A stretch of DNA of 64,000 bases. Source: Sphaerisporangium fuscum (GTDB lineage Bacteria; Actinomycetota; Actinomycetes; Streptosporangiales; Streptosporangiaceae). The DNA is taken from contig NZ_JAHDTF010000039.1 in assembly GCF_018531465.1 (NCBI RefSeq), positions 46,271-110,270 of the forward strand. The letters run 5' to 3'. The notes under the pieces were generated by a model that was not told the DNA's origin, did no database searches, and saw only the letters and a list, made by a program, of their open reading frames with translations. How positions within the stretch are numbered: the first letter of the stretch is position 1; each line of letters opens with the position of its first letter. Below are positions 27,513 through 35,699 of the stretch, one piece after another. A program made the translations under genes and the position numbers.

Positions 27513-28766
27513 TCAGTTCACGGCGGTGCCGAGGTCCTCCCGCCGGGGCGCGCCCGAGGCGGCGGCACCGGCGCGGCGCGCCCAGGCCACCGCCGGCCCC
27601 ATGGCCCACCCCGCCACCGCGAACAGGCCGCCCAGCAGCAGCCAGCCCGCCACCCCCCAGTCCATGATCAACGTGGTGAGGAGCACCGGGCCGATCATCC
27701 GGGCGACGGCCGTCCCGGTGCCGAAGAACCCCTGGTACTGCCCCTGCTTGTCCCGCGGGGCCAGGCCGAAGCCGATCTCCCAGGCGCCGGAGGCGAGCAT
27801 CATCTCACCGACCACCTGCAGCGAGGCGGCCACGAGCAGGACCGCCGCCGCCGTCGACGCCGACGCCCCCGCCGCCGACAGGGCGAACGCCGCGCACGCC
27901 GCCAGCATCACCAGGCCCGAACGGCGCACCGACCGGGCCGCGCCGTCGAGGCCGGTCACCCGGCGGGCCACGCGCACCTGGAACAGCATGACGCCGAGCG
28001 TGTTGAGGACCAGCGGCGCGGCCACCATCCAGCTCGCCGCCTCCGTGCGCTGCGCCACCCACAGCGGGATGACCAGGCTGAGCAGCGGCATGTAGAGCAG
28101 CATCACCGTGTTCAGCAGGCTGACCAGGGCGTACGGCCGGTCGCGCAGCACCGCGAGCACCGGCTCCCCGCCCACCCTGGGCGGCGACGGCGGCACGACA
28201 GGCAGTCTCAGCAGCAGCAGGGCCGAGATGACGAACCCGGCCGCGTCCATGGCGAAGACCGCCAGATAGGCCTCCCGGGTGTCGAAGCGCAACGCCAGCC
28301 CGCCGAGCGCCGCGCCGGCCGCCAGCCCCGCGTTGACCGCCGACTGCAGGTGGGCCCGGACCTCGGTACGCCTGGCCGCCTCGATCAGGCCCGCGAGGAG
28401 GGCCTGCCGTACCGCCGACAGACCGCACTGGCAGCAGGCGTACAGGCACGCCGCCACCAGGAACATCGCGAACGAGCTCACGAACAGGTACGCGCAGACC
28501 GCCACGCCGGTCGCGGCGGCCAGCAGCGCGGCCGTCCCCCGGGGACCGCGCCGGTCGGCCAGGTGGCCGAGGGGGATCCCCGCCACCGCGCCCACGGCCC
28601 AGCCCAGGGTCAGGCCGAACCCGACCTGCGCCGGCGACAGCCCGATGACCCGGGTGAAATAGAGCGCCGAGCAGACGTAGTAGGCGCCGTCGCCGACGGA
28701 GTTGGCCAGCTGCGCGAGAGCCAGCATCCTCGGCGGGCCCGGCTGGGGGACGATCCGGCTGAACAT
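27513..28766 (-). CDS. MFS transporter (12-TM)
   Basis: A 417-aa polytopic membrane protein starting MFSRIVPQPGPPRMLALAQLANSVGDGAYYV, with about 12 hydrophobic helices. The MFS loop motif GHLADRRGPRG lies between TM2 and TM3 (around residues 74-84). It belongs to the proton-driven drug or metabolite exporter type by length and motif; the substrate is unknown. The start has GGGAGGAA. It is divergent from the 2-hydroxyacid dehydrogenase, 1.3 kb from the candidate RiPP precursor, and could serve as an exporter for it; this is inference only. Confidence 0.85.
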   Translation of the reverse strand: MFSRIVPQPGPPRMLALAQLANSVGDGAYYVCSALYFTRVIGLSPAQVGFGLTLGWAVGAVAGIPLGHLADRRGPRGTAALLAAATGVAVCAYLFVSSFAMFLVAACLYACCQCGLSAVRQALLAGLIEAARRTEVRAHLQSAVNAGLAAGAALGGLALRFDTREAYLAVFAMDAAGFVISALLLLRLPVVPPSPPRVGGEPVLAVLRDRPYALVSLLNTVMLLYMPLLSLVIPLWVAQRTEAASWMVAAPLVLNTLGVMLFQVRVARRVTGLDGAARSVRRSGLVMLAACAAFALSAAGASASTAAAVLLVAASLQVVGEMMLASGAWEIGFGLAPRDKQGQYQGFFGTGTAVARMIGPVLLTTLIMDWGVAGWLLLGGLFAVAGWAMGPAVAWARRAGAAASGAPRREDLGTAVN

Positions 28767-28984
28767 CGGTCGGGTTCCTCCCGGTGAAGGGCTCCGGCGC
28801 GACACCTTCGAGCCGGATCTCAACCGTAGAAGGCAGGCATGTCCAGACAGAAGGTCCAATATCGGCCCGTTATGTTGGGCCACTTTCCCTGCGCCGCCCG
28901 GCTTATGCCGCACCTTGCGCGTCGGGTCGCCGCACGGCGCCCCCGCCCGCTGCGGGGGAGCGGATGAGGACAGAATGAGGGGCT

Positions 28985-29917
28985 GTGGAAGCCCGAATCG
29001 CAGTGATCCCCGGCGAACCAGGCGATGACATCCTGGTCGCGAACCTCCAGAAGGCCGTCGCGCGCGGCGGCGGCGCCGTCGTGCCGCTCACCGAGGCCAA
29101 CGGCCTGATATGGCTCGTCCCAGGAGAACCCGGCCGGCTGCGCGAGGTCCTGCAGAACAACCCGGGCCTCACCTGGGTGCAGTTCCCGTGGGCCGGCGTG
29201 GAGAAGTTCGCGGGCACCGGGATCTTCGACCACCCCGCCGTCTTCACCTGCGCCAAGGGCTCCTACGCCGGGCAGGTGAGCGAGCACGCCCTCATGCTGA
29301 CCCTGGCCTGCCTGCGCGACGTCGCCCGTCAGGCCCGCACGCCCCACTGGCTGCCGCGGCCCCCGCGCTCCCTGCACGGCCGCAGTGTCACCGTCCTGGG
29401 CGGCGGCGGCATCGCCGAGGAACTCGTCCGGATCCTTCAGCCGTTCGGCTGCCGCGTCCGGGTGGTGCGCCGCAGCTCACGACCACTGCCCGGGGCCGAC
29501 GAGACGCTGCCGCCGTCCGCCCTGGCCACCGTGCTCCCCGACACCGACGTCCTGGTGCTCGCCCTGGCCCTGACCGCCGAGACGCGGCACATCGTCGGAG
29601 CGGCCGAGCTGGCGCTGCTCCCCGCCCACGCCGTCGTGGTCAACGTGGCCCGGGGCGGCCACATCGACACCGACGCCCTGGTCGCCGCCCTCGACGCCGG
29701 GACGATCTCCGCCGCCGGCCTGGACGTCACCGACCCCGAGCCGCTGCCCGAGGGCCACCCGCTGTGGAGCGACCCCAGGGTCCTGATCACCTCCCACTGC
29801 GCCGACTCGCCGGACTACGTCATGCGCATGCTGTGCGAGCGCGTCGAGCACAACGTCCGCCACCTGATCGCCGAGGAGCCCCTCGACGGCCTGATCGACC
29901 CGGCCACGGGCTACTGA
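28985..29917 (+). CDS. D-isomer-specific 2-hydroxyacid dehydrogenase
   Basis: A 310-aa NAD(P)-dependent dehydrogenase. The cofactor domain starts VTVLGGGGIAEELVRIL (around residues 133-149), and the NVARGGHID signature holds the substrate-binding Arg. The catalytic His is in SHCADSPDY and the supporting Glu in DPEPLPEGHPLW. The lid region KGSYAGQVSEHALML is typical. It reduces a 2-oxo acid to a D-2-hydroxy acid or the reverse; the substrate is unknown. The start is the GTG at 28985. It ends 143 bp before the putative precursor peptide and is separated from it by the SARP-type promoter, so it is probably not in the same transcript. Confidence 0.85.
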   Translation: MEARIAVIPGEPGDDILVANLQKAVARGGGAVVPLTEANGLIWLVPGEPGRLREVLQNNPGLTWVQFPWAGVEKFAGTGIFDHPAVFTCAKGSYAGQVSEHALMLTLACLRDVARQARTPHWLPRPPRSLHGRSVTVLGGGGIAEELVRILQPFGCRVRVVRRSSRPLPGADETLPPSALATVLPDTDVLVLALALTAETRHIVGAAELALLPAHAVVVNVARGGHIDTDALVAALDAGTISAAGLDVTDPEPLPEGHPLWSDPRVLITSHCADSPDYVMRMLCERVEHNVRHLIAEEPLDGLIDPATGY

Positions 29918-29944
29918 GCGCCCCTCGCCCGCCGAGCGAAGCGA

Positions 29945-29976
29945 GGCCATCGGACACAGCGGCCATCGGACACAGC
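29945..29976 (+). repeat. 16-bp direct repeat upstream of the SARP-type promoter
   Basis: GGCCATCGGACACAGC occurs twice back to back (29945-29960, 29961-29976), starting 45 bp upstream of the first heptamer of the SARP box. It may be a further regulator-binding element or a recent duplication. Confidence 0.6.
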
Positions 29977-29989
29977 GGAGATCGTCACC

Positions 29990-30020
29990 ACACCGGGGCG
30001 ACACCGGCGGCACCTAGATT
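29990..30020 (+). promoter_or_regulatory. SARP-box promoter of the candidate RiPP operon
   Basis: Two identical heptamers ACACCGG (29990-29996 and 30001-30007) are separated by 4 bp, giving the 11-bp helical pitch recognised by SARP DNA-binding domains. Seven bases later comes TAGATT (30015-30020), a good -10 (TAnnnT), with no recognisable -35. SARP targets characteristically place the 3' repeat about 8 bp from the -10. Transcription would start near 30027, about 34 nt before the precursor ATG. Confidence 0.65.
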
Positions 30021-30060
30021 CGAGCACGTCCGTTCGTCTGACGATGTGCTGGGGGAAGCC

Positions 30061-30186
30061 ATGCCGACGCAGACCGTTGAACTCCCCAAGGTCGCCCGGG
30101 AAGGGATGAGCGCGCCGAGCGTCATCTCCGACTCCTCGCAGGAGCGCTCCTGGTACCCGCCGTACGCGGCTCGCCCGGCCGAGTAA
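30061..30186 (+). CDS. Candidate RiPP precursor peptide (41 aa)
   Basis: A 41-codon ORF starting at an ATG with GGGGGAAG eight bases upstream. The peptide begins MPTQTVELPKVAREGMSAP, continues through SVISDSSQERS, and ends WYPPYAARPAE. The charged leader-like half and the Trp/Tyr/Pro-rich C-terminal half fit a leader-core organisation. It is the first gene after a SARP-type promoter and is followed, after a hairpin, by a HExxH/RRE enzyme of the peptide-modifying type. There is no Cys, so lanthionine or sactionine chemistry is excluded. The hydroxylation targets most likely lie in the C-terminal segment. I do not recognise a named precursor family; function is inferred from context. Confidence 0.6.
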   Translation: MPTQTVELPKVAREGMSAPSVISDSSQERSWYPPYAARPAE

Positions 30187-30200
30187 CGGCCGCCTGAGAA

Positions 30201-30231
30201 GGGCCGGTGGCGGTACGCCCGCCACCGGCCC
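30201..30231 (+). terminator. Intercistronic attenuator hairpin in the RiPP operon
   Basis: A perfect 12-bp stem GGGCCGGTGGCG (30201-30212) / CGCCACCGGCCC (30220-30231) with a 7-nt loop. It lies between the precursor stop (30186) and the modifying enzyme start (30275). Partial terminators here commonly keep precursor transcripts in excess of enzyme transcripts. Confidence 0.65.
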
Positions 30232-30274
30232 GCCCGGAGGACAGCGGAGCCGACTGCGCATCGAGGTGAACGTC

Positions 30275-31759
30275 TTGACCCCTGTATCCCACATCGACCT
30301 GGTTCTCGGTTCCGATCCCCAGTTCGGGTCCGCCGAGGCCATCGAGGCCAGGAACCTGGCACGCTTCCGCCTGGGCCTGACCGCCCTCGGCCACCGGAAC
30401 CCCGGGGCCGCCGCCGCGCTCGAACGGCTCGGCGGCTGGAGTGACGACGAGATCCGGCCGTGGATGTACGACCCGGTGCTGCGCACCGCGTTCGAGGAGG
30501 ACCTGGCCTCCCTGGAGGAGGGCGCCGACGCGACCAGGCTGGTCTCCTGCCTCGAACGGCTCGGCGACCTCGTCCCGGACGGCACCGGTCCCTGCGAGCG
30601 CACGATGAGCCCACGCGTCCGCCCATGGCCGGAACGCGGAGTCGGATGGGTGTGGACCGCCGCGTCGTCCACCGGCGCGGGACTCGGCCACGACGTCCTC
30701 ACCGGCAGGCTCGAAGAGCTGTTCTCCCGCGCGATCTCGGCCGAGGGGATCACCAACGGAAGCAGGGGCGTCCCGGGCGCCGACATGCCGGCCCGGCTGC
30801 GCAAGGGCGCCGATCTGCTCGCCGAGCTGCTCCCGCACGCGGGGGCCGGGGTGCTGCCGCACATCTCCCTCGTGGGGTTCCTGCACGAGGAGACGGTGGA
30901 GGGGCCCGTCCAGTCGATCTCGGGCGGCGATCCGTTCGCTTCGTCCATGTTCATGGCCCCCGAGCGGCTCGCCGATCCGTGGCTGACGGCGGAGTCGCTG
31001 CTCCACGAGGGGCTGCACCTGAAGCTGTTCGACGTGATCCGCACCGGTTCCCTGGCCGACGACCTGTACCAGACCGTGCCGATCCCCTGGCGGGTCAATT
31101 CGTGGACGCTCACCCGCGTGCTGTTCGCCCTGCACGTGTACGTGCACCTCGTGCTGTTCCGCGCGGCGGCCGCGAACGCCTCCCCCGAGGTGCGTGCCCG
31201 GTACGGCGAGCCGCCCGCCAGCGAGGTCCTGGACGCCGCGACCCCGGGCAGCGCCTCGGCCGCCGCGGGCACCCATGTCACCGGCCTGGAACGCGCCGCC
31301 TACCTGGGACGGCAGGCCGGCGAGGTGTACAGGGCGCAGCTGACGCCGGACGGCAGGCGCTTCGTCGACTGGCTCCTGGCCGCCCTCGACTCCCTGACGC
31401 CGGGCCACCACCTCGCCCCGCCCACCCGGATCCCCACCGAGTCCCCGGGCGACATCGCCGCGGGTTCGGCTGCCGGGGAAGCGCTCCCCCTCGTGCTGAA
31501 CGACCTCGGCTACCGCAAGGCGGAACCCGTCATGGTGTGCCCGGTACCCGAGCAGGGCCGGCTGGCCGTGGTCGTCCCGGAGCCGCCCCGCATCCGCTGG
31601 CTGAACGATCACGCCTGGTTGATCTACGCCCTGTGCGACGGCGACGACCTGCCGTCCATGCGCAAGAGATACCGCGAACTCTCCGGCCAGGACACCGACA
31701 CCCCCCTGGCCACCGGCCTGACCGGCCTCCTGAGCACAGGCCTGATCGTGCCCAACTGA
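30275..31759 (+). CDS. HExxH-motif peptide-modifying enzyme (aKG-HExxH beta-hydroxylase type) with C-terminal RRE-like domain
   Basis: A 494-aa enzyme. TAESLLHEGLHLKLFD carries HEGLH at residues 244-248, the motif of the HEXXH peptide-modification family, whose characterised members are alpha-ketoglutarate-dependent peptide beta-hydroxylases. The large helical N-terminal part (about 1-240) matches that family in size. The last ~65 residues (WLNDHAWLIYALCDGDDLPS to LLSTGLIVPN) have the PqqD-like winged-helix pattern that binds RiPP leaders. I choose the TTG at 30275 because GAGGTGA sits six bases upstream; a GTG at 30266 adds three residues but lacks a ribosome binding site. It follows the 41-aa peptide by 88 bp and ends at a strong bidirectional hairpin. 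Predicted role: hydroxylate the co-encoded peptide. Confidence 0.7.
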   Translation: MTPVSHIDLVLGSDPQFGSAEAIEARNLARFRLGLTALGHRNPGAAAALERLGGWSDDEIRPWMYDPVLRTAFEEDLASLEEGADATRLVSCLERLGDLVPDGTGPCERTMSPRVRPWPERGVGWVWTAASSTGAGLGHDVLTGRLEELFSRAISAEGITNGSRGVPGADMPARLRKGADLLAELLPHAGAGVLPHISLVGFLHEETVEGPVQSISGGDPFASSMFMAPERLADPWLTAESLLHEGLHLKLFDVIRTGSLADDLYQTVPIPWRVNSWTLTRVLFALHVYVHLVLFRAAAANASPEVRARYGEPPASEVLDAATPGSASAAAGTHVTGLERAAYLGRQAGEVYRAQLTPDGRRFVDWLLAALDSLTPGHHLAPPTRIPTESPGDIAAGSAAGEALPLVLNDLGYRKAEPVMVCPVPEQGRLAVVVPEPPRIRWLNDHAWLIYALCDGDDLPSMRKRYRELSGQDTDTPLATGLTGLLSTGLIVPN

Positions 31760-31771
31760 TCCATCGAGTCC

Positions 31772-31803
31772 CCCGCCGTACAACGGCGCCGCGGTACGGC
31801 GGG
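31772..31803. terminator. Bidirectional terminator between the HExxH gene and the AfsR-like gene
   Basis: A perfect 10-bp stem CCCGCCGTAC (31772-31781) / GTACGGCGGG (31794-31803) with a 12-nt loop, in the 51-bp gap between two converging genes. Confidence 0.75.
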
Positions 31804-31810
31804 CGGGAGG

Positions 31811-34710
31811 CTAGGTGGTCCGCAGGAGTGCCTGCACTTGGGCGGCCTCCGGGAGGCCGAGGTCTGTGTAGATCTTCAGGGCCTCCCGGAGGTGGGCGCG
31901 AGCGGCCGACGGGGTGGCGAGGGTGTGGTGCAGGGTGGCGAGGGCGCGGTGGGTCTCGGCCGCGCCTCGCCGGTCGCCGATGTCGCGGCGGATGGCGAGG
32001 GCCTGCTCCAGGCAGGCCAGGGCCTCCGCGTGGTCGCCGAGGCCCCGGTGGACGCCCGCCAGGTCGTTCAGCACCTGCCCCTCGCCCTTGCGGTCACCGG
32101 TGTGCCGGTGGATGGCCAGCGCCTCCAGCAGGTGCGCGGCGGCGCTGTCGTACTCGCCGAGGTGGGTCTCCACCAGCCCGATGTTGTTCAGGGCCCGGCC
32201 CTCGCCCTTGCGGCTGCCGCTCGCCCGGCGCAGCGCGAGCGCCCGGACGTACAGGTCGAACGCCTCTGCGTGGCGTCCCTGCTCCTCGTACAGGACGCCC
32301 AGGTTGTTGAGCACGTTGCCCTCCCCCTGGACGTCGCCCGTCTCCCGGTGGACGGCCAGCGCGCGCTCGTAGTGGGCGATCGCCACGTCGTACCTTCCGA
32401 GCGACCGGTGGACGATGCCCAGCAGGTTGAGCGTCCTTCCCATGGCCGCGCGGTCCCCGGTGAGCTCCTGGAGGCGCAGCGCCTCGCCGAGTTCGCCGCG
32501 CGCGTCCACGTACCGTCCCGTCTGCCAGTGGACGGTCCCGATGCTGCGCAGCGCCGCCGCCACGCCTCGCGGGTCGCCGGCGCGGCGGTAGATCTCCCGG
32601 GCCTCCCGGTGGACGGCGAGCGCCTCGCCGTACCGTCCCAAATGCACCAGAGCGGCGCCGAGGTCGTTGCGCGCGCCGGCCGCCGCGCCGGGGACGCCGG
32701 TCCGGTCGGCGGCGCGGGCGGCCAGGGAGTGGAGTTCCACGGCCGTGTGCAGGCTCTGGCGCCGCTCCAGGAACATCGCCAGCCTCGCCGGCACCCGCCA
32801 GGCGAAGTCCAGCCCGAGGTCGGCCGCGTGCCGGGTCGCGGCGAGCAGGGCCTCCCCTTCCTCCTCCAGGGGAAGCAGGTCGGCCGAGCGGGCGATGGCC
32901 AGGTACCGGTCGAGCAGCCGTCCCACCGCCTCGGCGCGGGCCTCCGGCCCGTCCTCGGTATCGGCCTTGTGCCGGGCGTAGTCGAAGAGCAGGTCGTGGA
33001 AGCGGTACCGTTCCTGGCCGCGCGGCCCCCGATGGGCCTTGATGAGGCTCGCGGCCGCGAGCGAGTCGAGCCGCGCCCGTGCCTCGGCCTCGCCGGCCCC
33101 GAGCATCGCGGCCAGGGCCCCGGCGGTGAGGCCGCGCGCCGACAGCAGCCCGAGCCGCCGGAACGCGGTGCGGTCGGCGGGCGCGAGCGCGTCGTAGGAC
33201 AGGTCGAAGGTCGCGGTGACGGCCGCCCGCCCGTGCTCGCCCAGCCGCAGCGCGCCCAGCCGTCCGCGTTCGGTCAGGTCCTCCACGAACCGTGCCAGGC
33301 TCCGGTGCGGATGGCCGGCGAGGTGCGCGGCGGCGATGCGCAGCGCGAGCGGGAGCCGTCCGCACAGCCGGGCGAGCTCGGCCGCCGCGTCCGGCTCGGC
33401 GTGGAGCCGGGCCTCCCCGATGATCGCGGCCAGCATCGTCACGGCCTCCGCCTCGGAGAGCACGTCGAGGTCGATGGCCCGTACCGCCTGGTGGAGGGCC
33501 AGGCCCGTGAGACGGCTGCGGCTGGTGACCAGCACGAAGCAGTCGGGGTTGCCGGGGAGCAGCGGCCGGACCTGCTCGGGATCGGCCGCGTTGTCCAGGA
33601 CGACCAGCAGGCGCCGGCGCGCGAGCAGCGACCGGTAGGCGGCGGCGAGCTCGCCCTCCTCGGCGGGCACCTGCTCGGCGGGGGTGCCGAGGGCCCGGAC
33701 GAAGCGGCCGAGCACCTCCCGCGCGGTGAGCGCCTCCCCCGGGTGATGCCCCCGCAGGTCCATGAAGAGCTGCCCGTCGGGGAAACGCGAGGCCATCCGG
33801 TGGGCCCAGTGCACGGCGAAGGCCGACTTGCCGACCCCCGGCATGCCGCTGACGACGGCGACGACGCCGGGACGGGTGCCGGCCACCTCGGTGAGCGCGG
33901 CGTGCGGGCCCGCCCGGCCGGTGAAGTCGGCGACGTCGGCCGGGAGCTGGGCGGGCACGACGGGGCCGTACGGATCGTCGTGCCCCAGGACGACCATGTG
34001 CGCGCGCCGTAGTTCAGGGCCGGGATCGAGCCCGAGCTCCTCCGCGAGGATCTCGCGGGCCTCGCCGTAGGCGGCCAGGGCCTCGCTCCGCTGCCCGGAC
34101 CCGTGCAGGCTGAGCACCAGCCGCGCCCAGAGGGACTCCCGCAGCGGATTCTCCGCCAGCACCCGCCGCGCCTCGTCCGCCGCCACCGCGTGCCGGCCGA
34201 GCCGCGACAGGACGTCGACGCTCTCCTCGAACACCGTCAGCCGCCGCTCCTCCAGCCTGTTCCGCTCCGCCGCGATCATCGGGGAGTCCGGCACGTCCGA
34301 CAGCGACGGCCCCCGCCACAGGCCGGCCGCCTGCCGGTACCGCCGCGCCGCCTCCTCCAGGCGCCCCCGCGCGGCCAGGTCCCCCGCCTCGGCGGCGAGG
34401 CGTCGAAGACCCGGGCGTCCAGCTCGGCGCCGTCCGGCCGCAGCACGTATCCGGGGTCCTCCCGGACGAGAGCCGGGCCGCCCGCGCCCGGCAGCGCGCG
34501 GCGCAGCCGGGAGATCAGGGAGTGCAGGGTGCTCTCGACGCTGCGCGGCGGGTCCGTCCCCCACAGTTCGAGGATCAGGCGCTCGGCCGGCACGACCTGC
34601 CCGGCCCTGATCAACAGGAGCGCCAGGAGTGCCCGTTGTTTGGGCGCGGTGAGCGGAATCCGCCTGCCGGACCGCCAGACCTCCAGGGCTCCGAGGATCC
34701 GGAAATCCAA
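31811..34710 (-). pseudogene. AfsR-like SARP regulator (DNA-binding, BTAD, NB-ARC, TPR) with a one-base frameshift
   Basis: Starts at a TTG (34710) behind a strong GGAGGGGGAGG. The OmpR-like winged helix follows (LDFRILGALEVWRSGRRIPL, APKQRALLALLLIRAG, ELWGTDPPRSVESTLHSLISRLR). The frame then breaks. After ELDARVFDA the same frame gives nonsense, whereas the -1/+2 frame resumes exactly with LAAEAGDLAARGRLEEAARRY, the BTAD domain. One missing C in GCC(C)TCGCC at about 34400 explains it. Downstream are the NB-ARC P-loop SGMPGVGKSAFAV, LVVLDNAAD, then about eight TPR units (for example LNLLGIVHRSLGRYDVAIAHYERAL). Restored length is 967 codons. It may be a genuine mutation, programmed, or a sequencing error. 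Without repair the ATPase/TPR part lacks its DNA-binding domain. Confidence 0.75.
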
Positions 34711-34742
34711 GCCTCCCCCTCCACGCCTGGCCGCCGGGCTGT

Positions 34743-34760
34743 GGCGCAAGCCCGGCGCAA
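34743..34760. promoter_or_regulatory. Direct-repeat heptamers in the divergent SARP intergenic region
   Basis: GGCGCAA occurs at 34743-34749 and 34754-34760 (4-bp spacer, 11-bp pitch; the identity extends to GGCGCAAGC). The site lies between the TTG start of the AfsR-like gene (34710) and the SARP gene start (34839). The arrangement fits a SARP-type site, but the sequence differs from the ACACCGG boxes of the RiPP operon. The distance to the nearest -10-like TCTAGA is about 15 bp. Confidence 0.4.
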
Positions 34761-34838
34761 GCGGCTGCTGGCAGTCTAGATCGAAATGGGTCCCGCCTTA
34801 TCGGGCGACCGAAAGAACAGCTCAGGATGTGATCTGAC

Positions 34839-35630
34839 ATGCTTCTGCTGTCCCATCACGACCACGATCATCAGATGTCGCCTCGTTCGCCGCGGTTCGG
34901 ACTGCTCGGCTCGCTCCAGCTCGTGCGGGACGGCCAGGTGGTCCCCGTCCGGGCTGCCAAGCACCGGACCCTGCTCGCCGTCCTGGCCGTCAACGCCAAC
35001 CGGCCGGTGCCCGTCGAACGGATCGCCGAGGAGCTCTGGCAGGACGAGGAGCCGAAGTCGCCGCGCAAGACGTTGCAGGGCTACGTCTGGCGGTTGCGCG
35101 GCATGCTGGGCGACGGCCTGCTGACCTGGGGGAACTGCTACGAGCTTCGCACCGGGGCCGGCCAGATCGACGCGGTCAGGTTCGAGGAGCTGCTCGGGTC
35201 CGGCAGGAAGGCGCTCCTGGCCGGGCACCTGCAGGCGGCGGTCGACCGGCTCCGGTCGGCGCTGGCGCTCTGGCGGGGGCCGGTGCTGGCGGACGTTCCG
35301 GCCACGCCGCTGATCTCGGCGTACTCCCACCGGCTGGAGGAGATGAGGTTGCTGGCCACCGAGGCCGCCATCGAGGCCGACCTCCGGCGCGGCCGCCACG
35401 CCGACGTGATCCCGGCCCTGCGCGAGCTCACCGCCGGGCATCCCCTGCGCGAGACGCCGCGCGCCCAGCTCATGCTCGCCCTGTTCCGGTCGGGGCGGCA
35501 GACGGAGGCGCTCGCGGTGTACGCCGAGCTGCGGGCCCTTCTCGTCGGCGACCAGGGCCTGGAGCCGGGGATGGACGTACGGCGGCTGCACCAGCGCATC
35601 CTCGAGAGCGACGCCACCCTCCACCTCTGA
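34839..35630 (+). CDS. SARP-family transcriptional activator (DBD + BTAD)
   Basis: A 263-aa small SARP. The winged-helix DNA-binding domain spans about residues 17-105 (FGLLGSLQLVRDGQVVPV, KHRTLLAVLAVNANRPVPV, KTLQGYVWRLRGML). The bacterial transcriptional activation domain follows to about 255 (VRFEELLGSGRKALLAGH, ALALWRGPVLADVPATPL, LMLALFRSGRQTEALAVYAELR). Small SARPs are cluster-situated activators of secondary metabolism. The ATG at 34839 gives MLLLSHHDHDHQ; a second ATG at 34875 is possible, as the DBD starts just after. It is divergent from the broken AfsR-like gene and 4.8 kb from the SARP-box promoter, so it is the best candidate activator of the RiPP operon. Confidence 0.85.
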   Translation: MLLLSHHDHDHQMSPRSPRFGLLGSLQLVRDGQVVPVRAAKHRTLLAVLAVNANRPVPVERIAEELWQDEEPKSPRKTLQGYVWRLRGMLGDGLLTWGNCYELRTGAGQIDAVRFEELLGSGRKALLAGHLQAAVDRLRSALALWRGPVLADVPATPLISAYSHRLEEMRLLATEAAIEADLRRGRHADVIPALRELTAGHPLRETPRAQLMLALFRSGRQTEALAVYAELRALLVGDQGLEPGMDVRRLHQRILESDATLHL

Positions 35631-35699
35631 GGACCCGCCGTTCCGCTCCTGGCGAGAGAGGCGACGGAGGCGATCAGCCGGTGCCAGGATGGTGCCGTG

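Noticed and set aside
29110..30186. 358-codon frame ending with the precursor peptide sequence
   Set aside because: The upstream part is a shadow of the 2-hydroxyacid dehydrogenase in another frame; only the last 41 codons, behind their own ribosome binding site and promoter, are supported.
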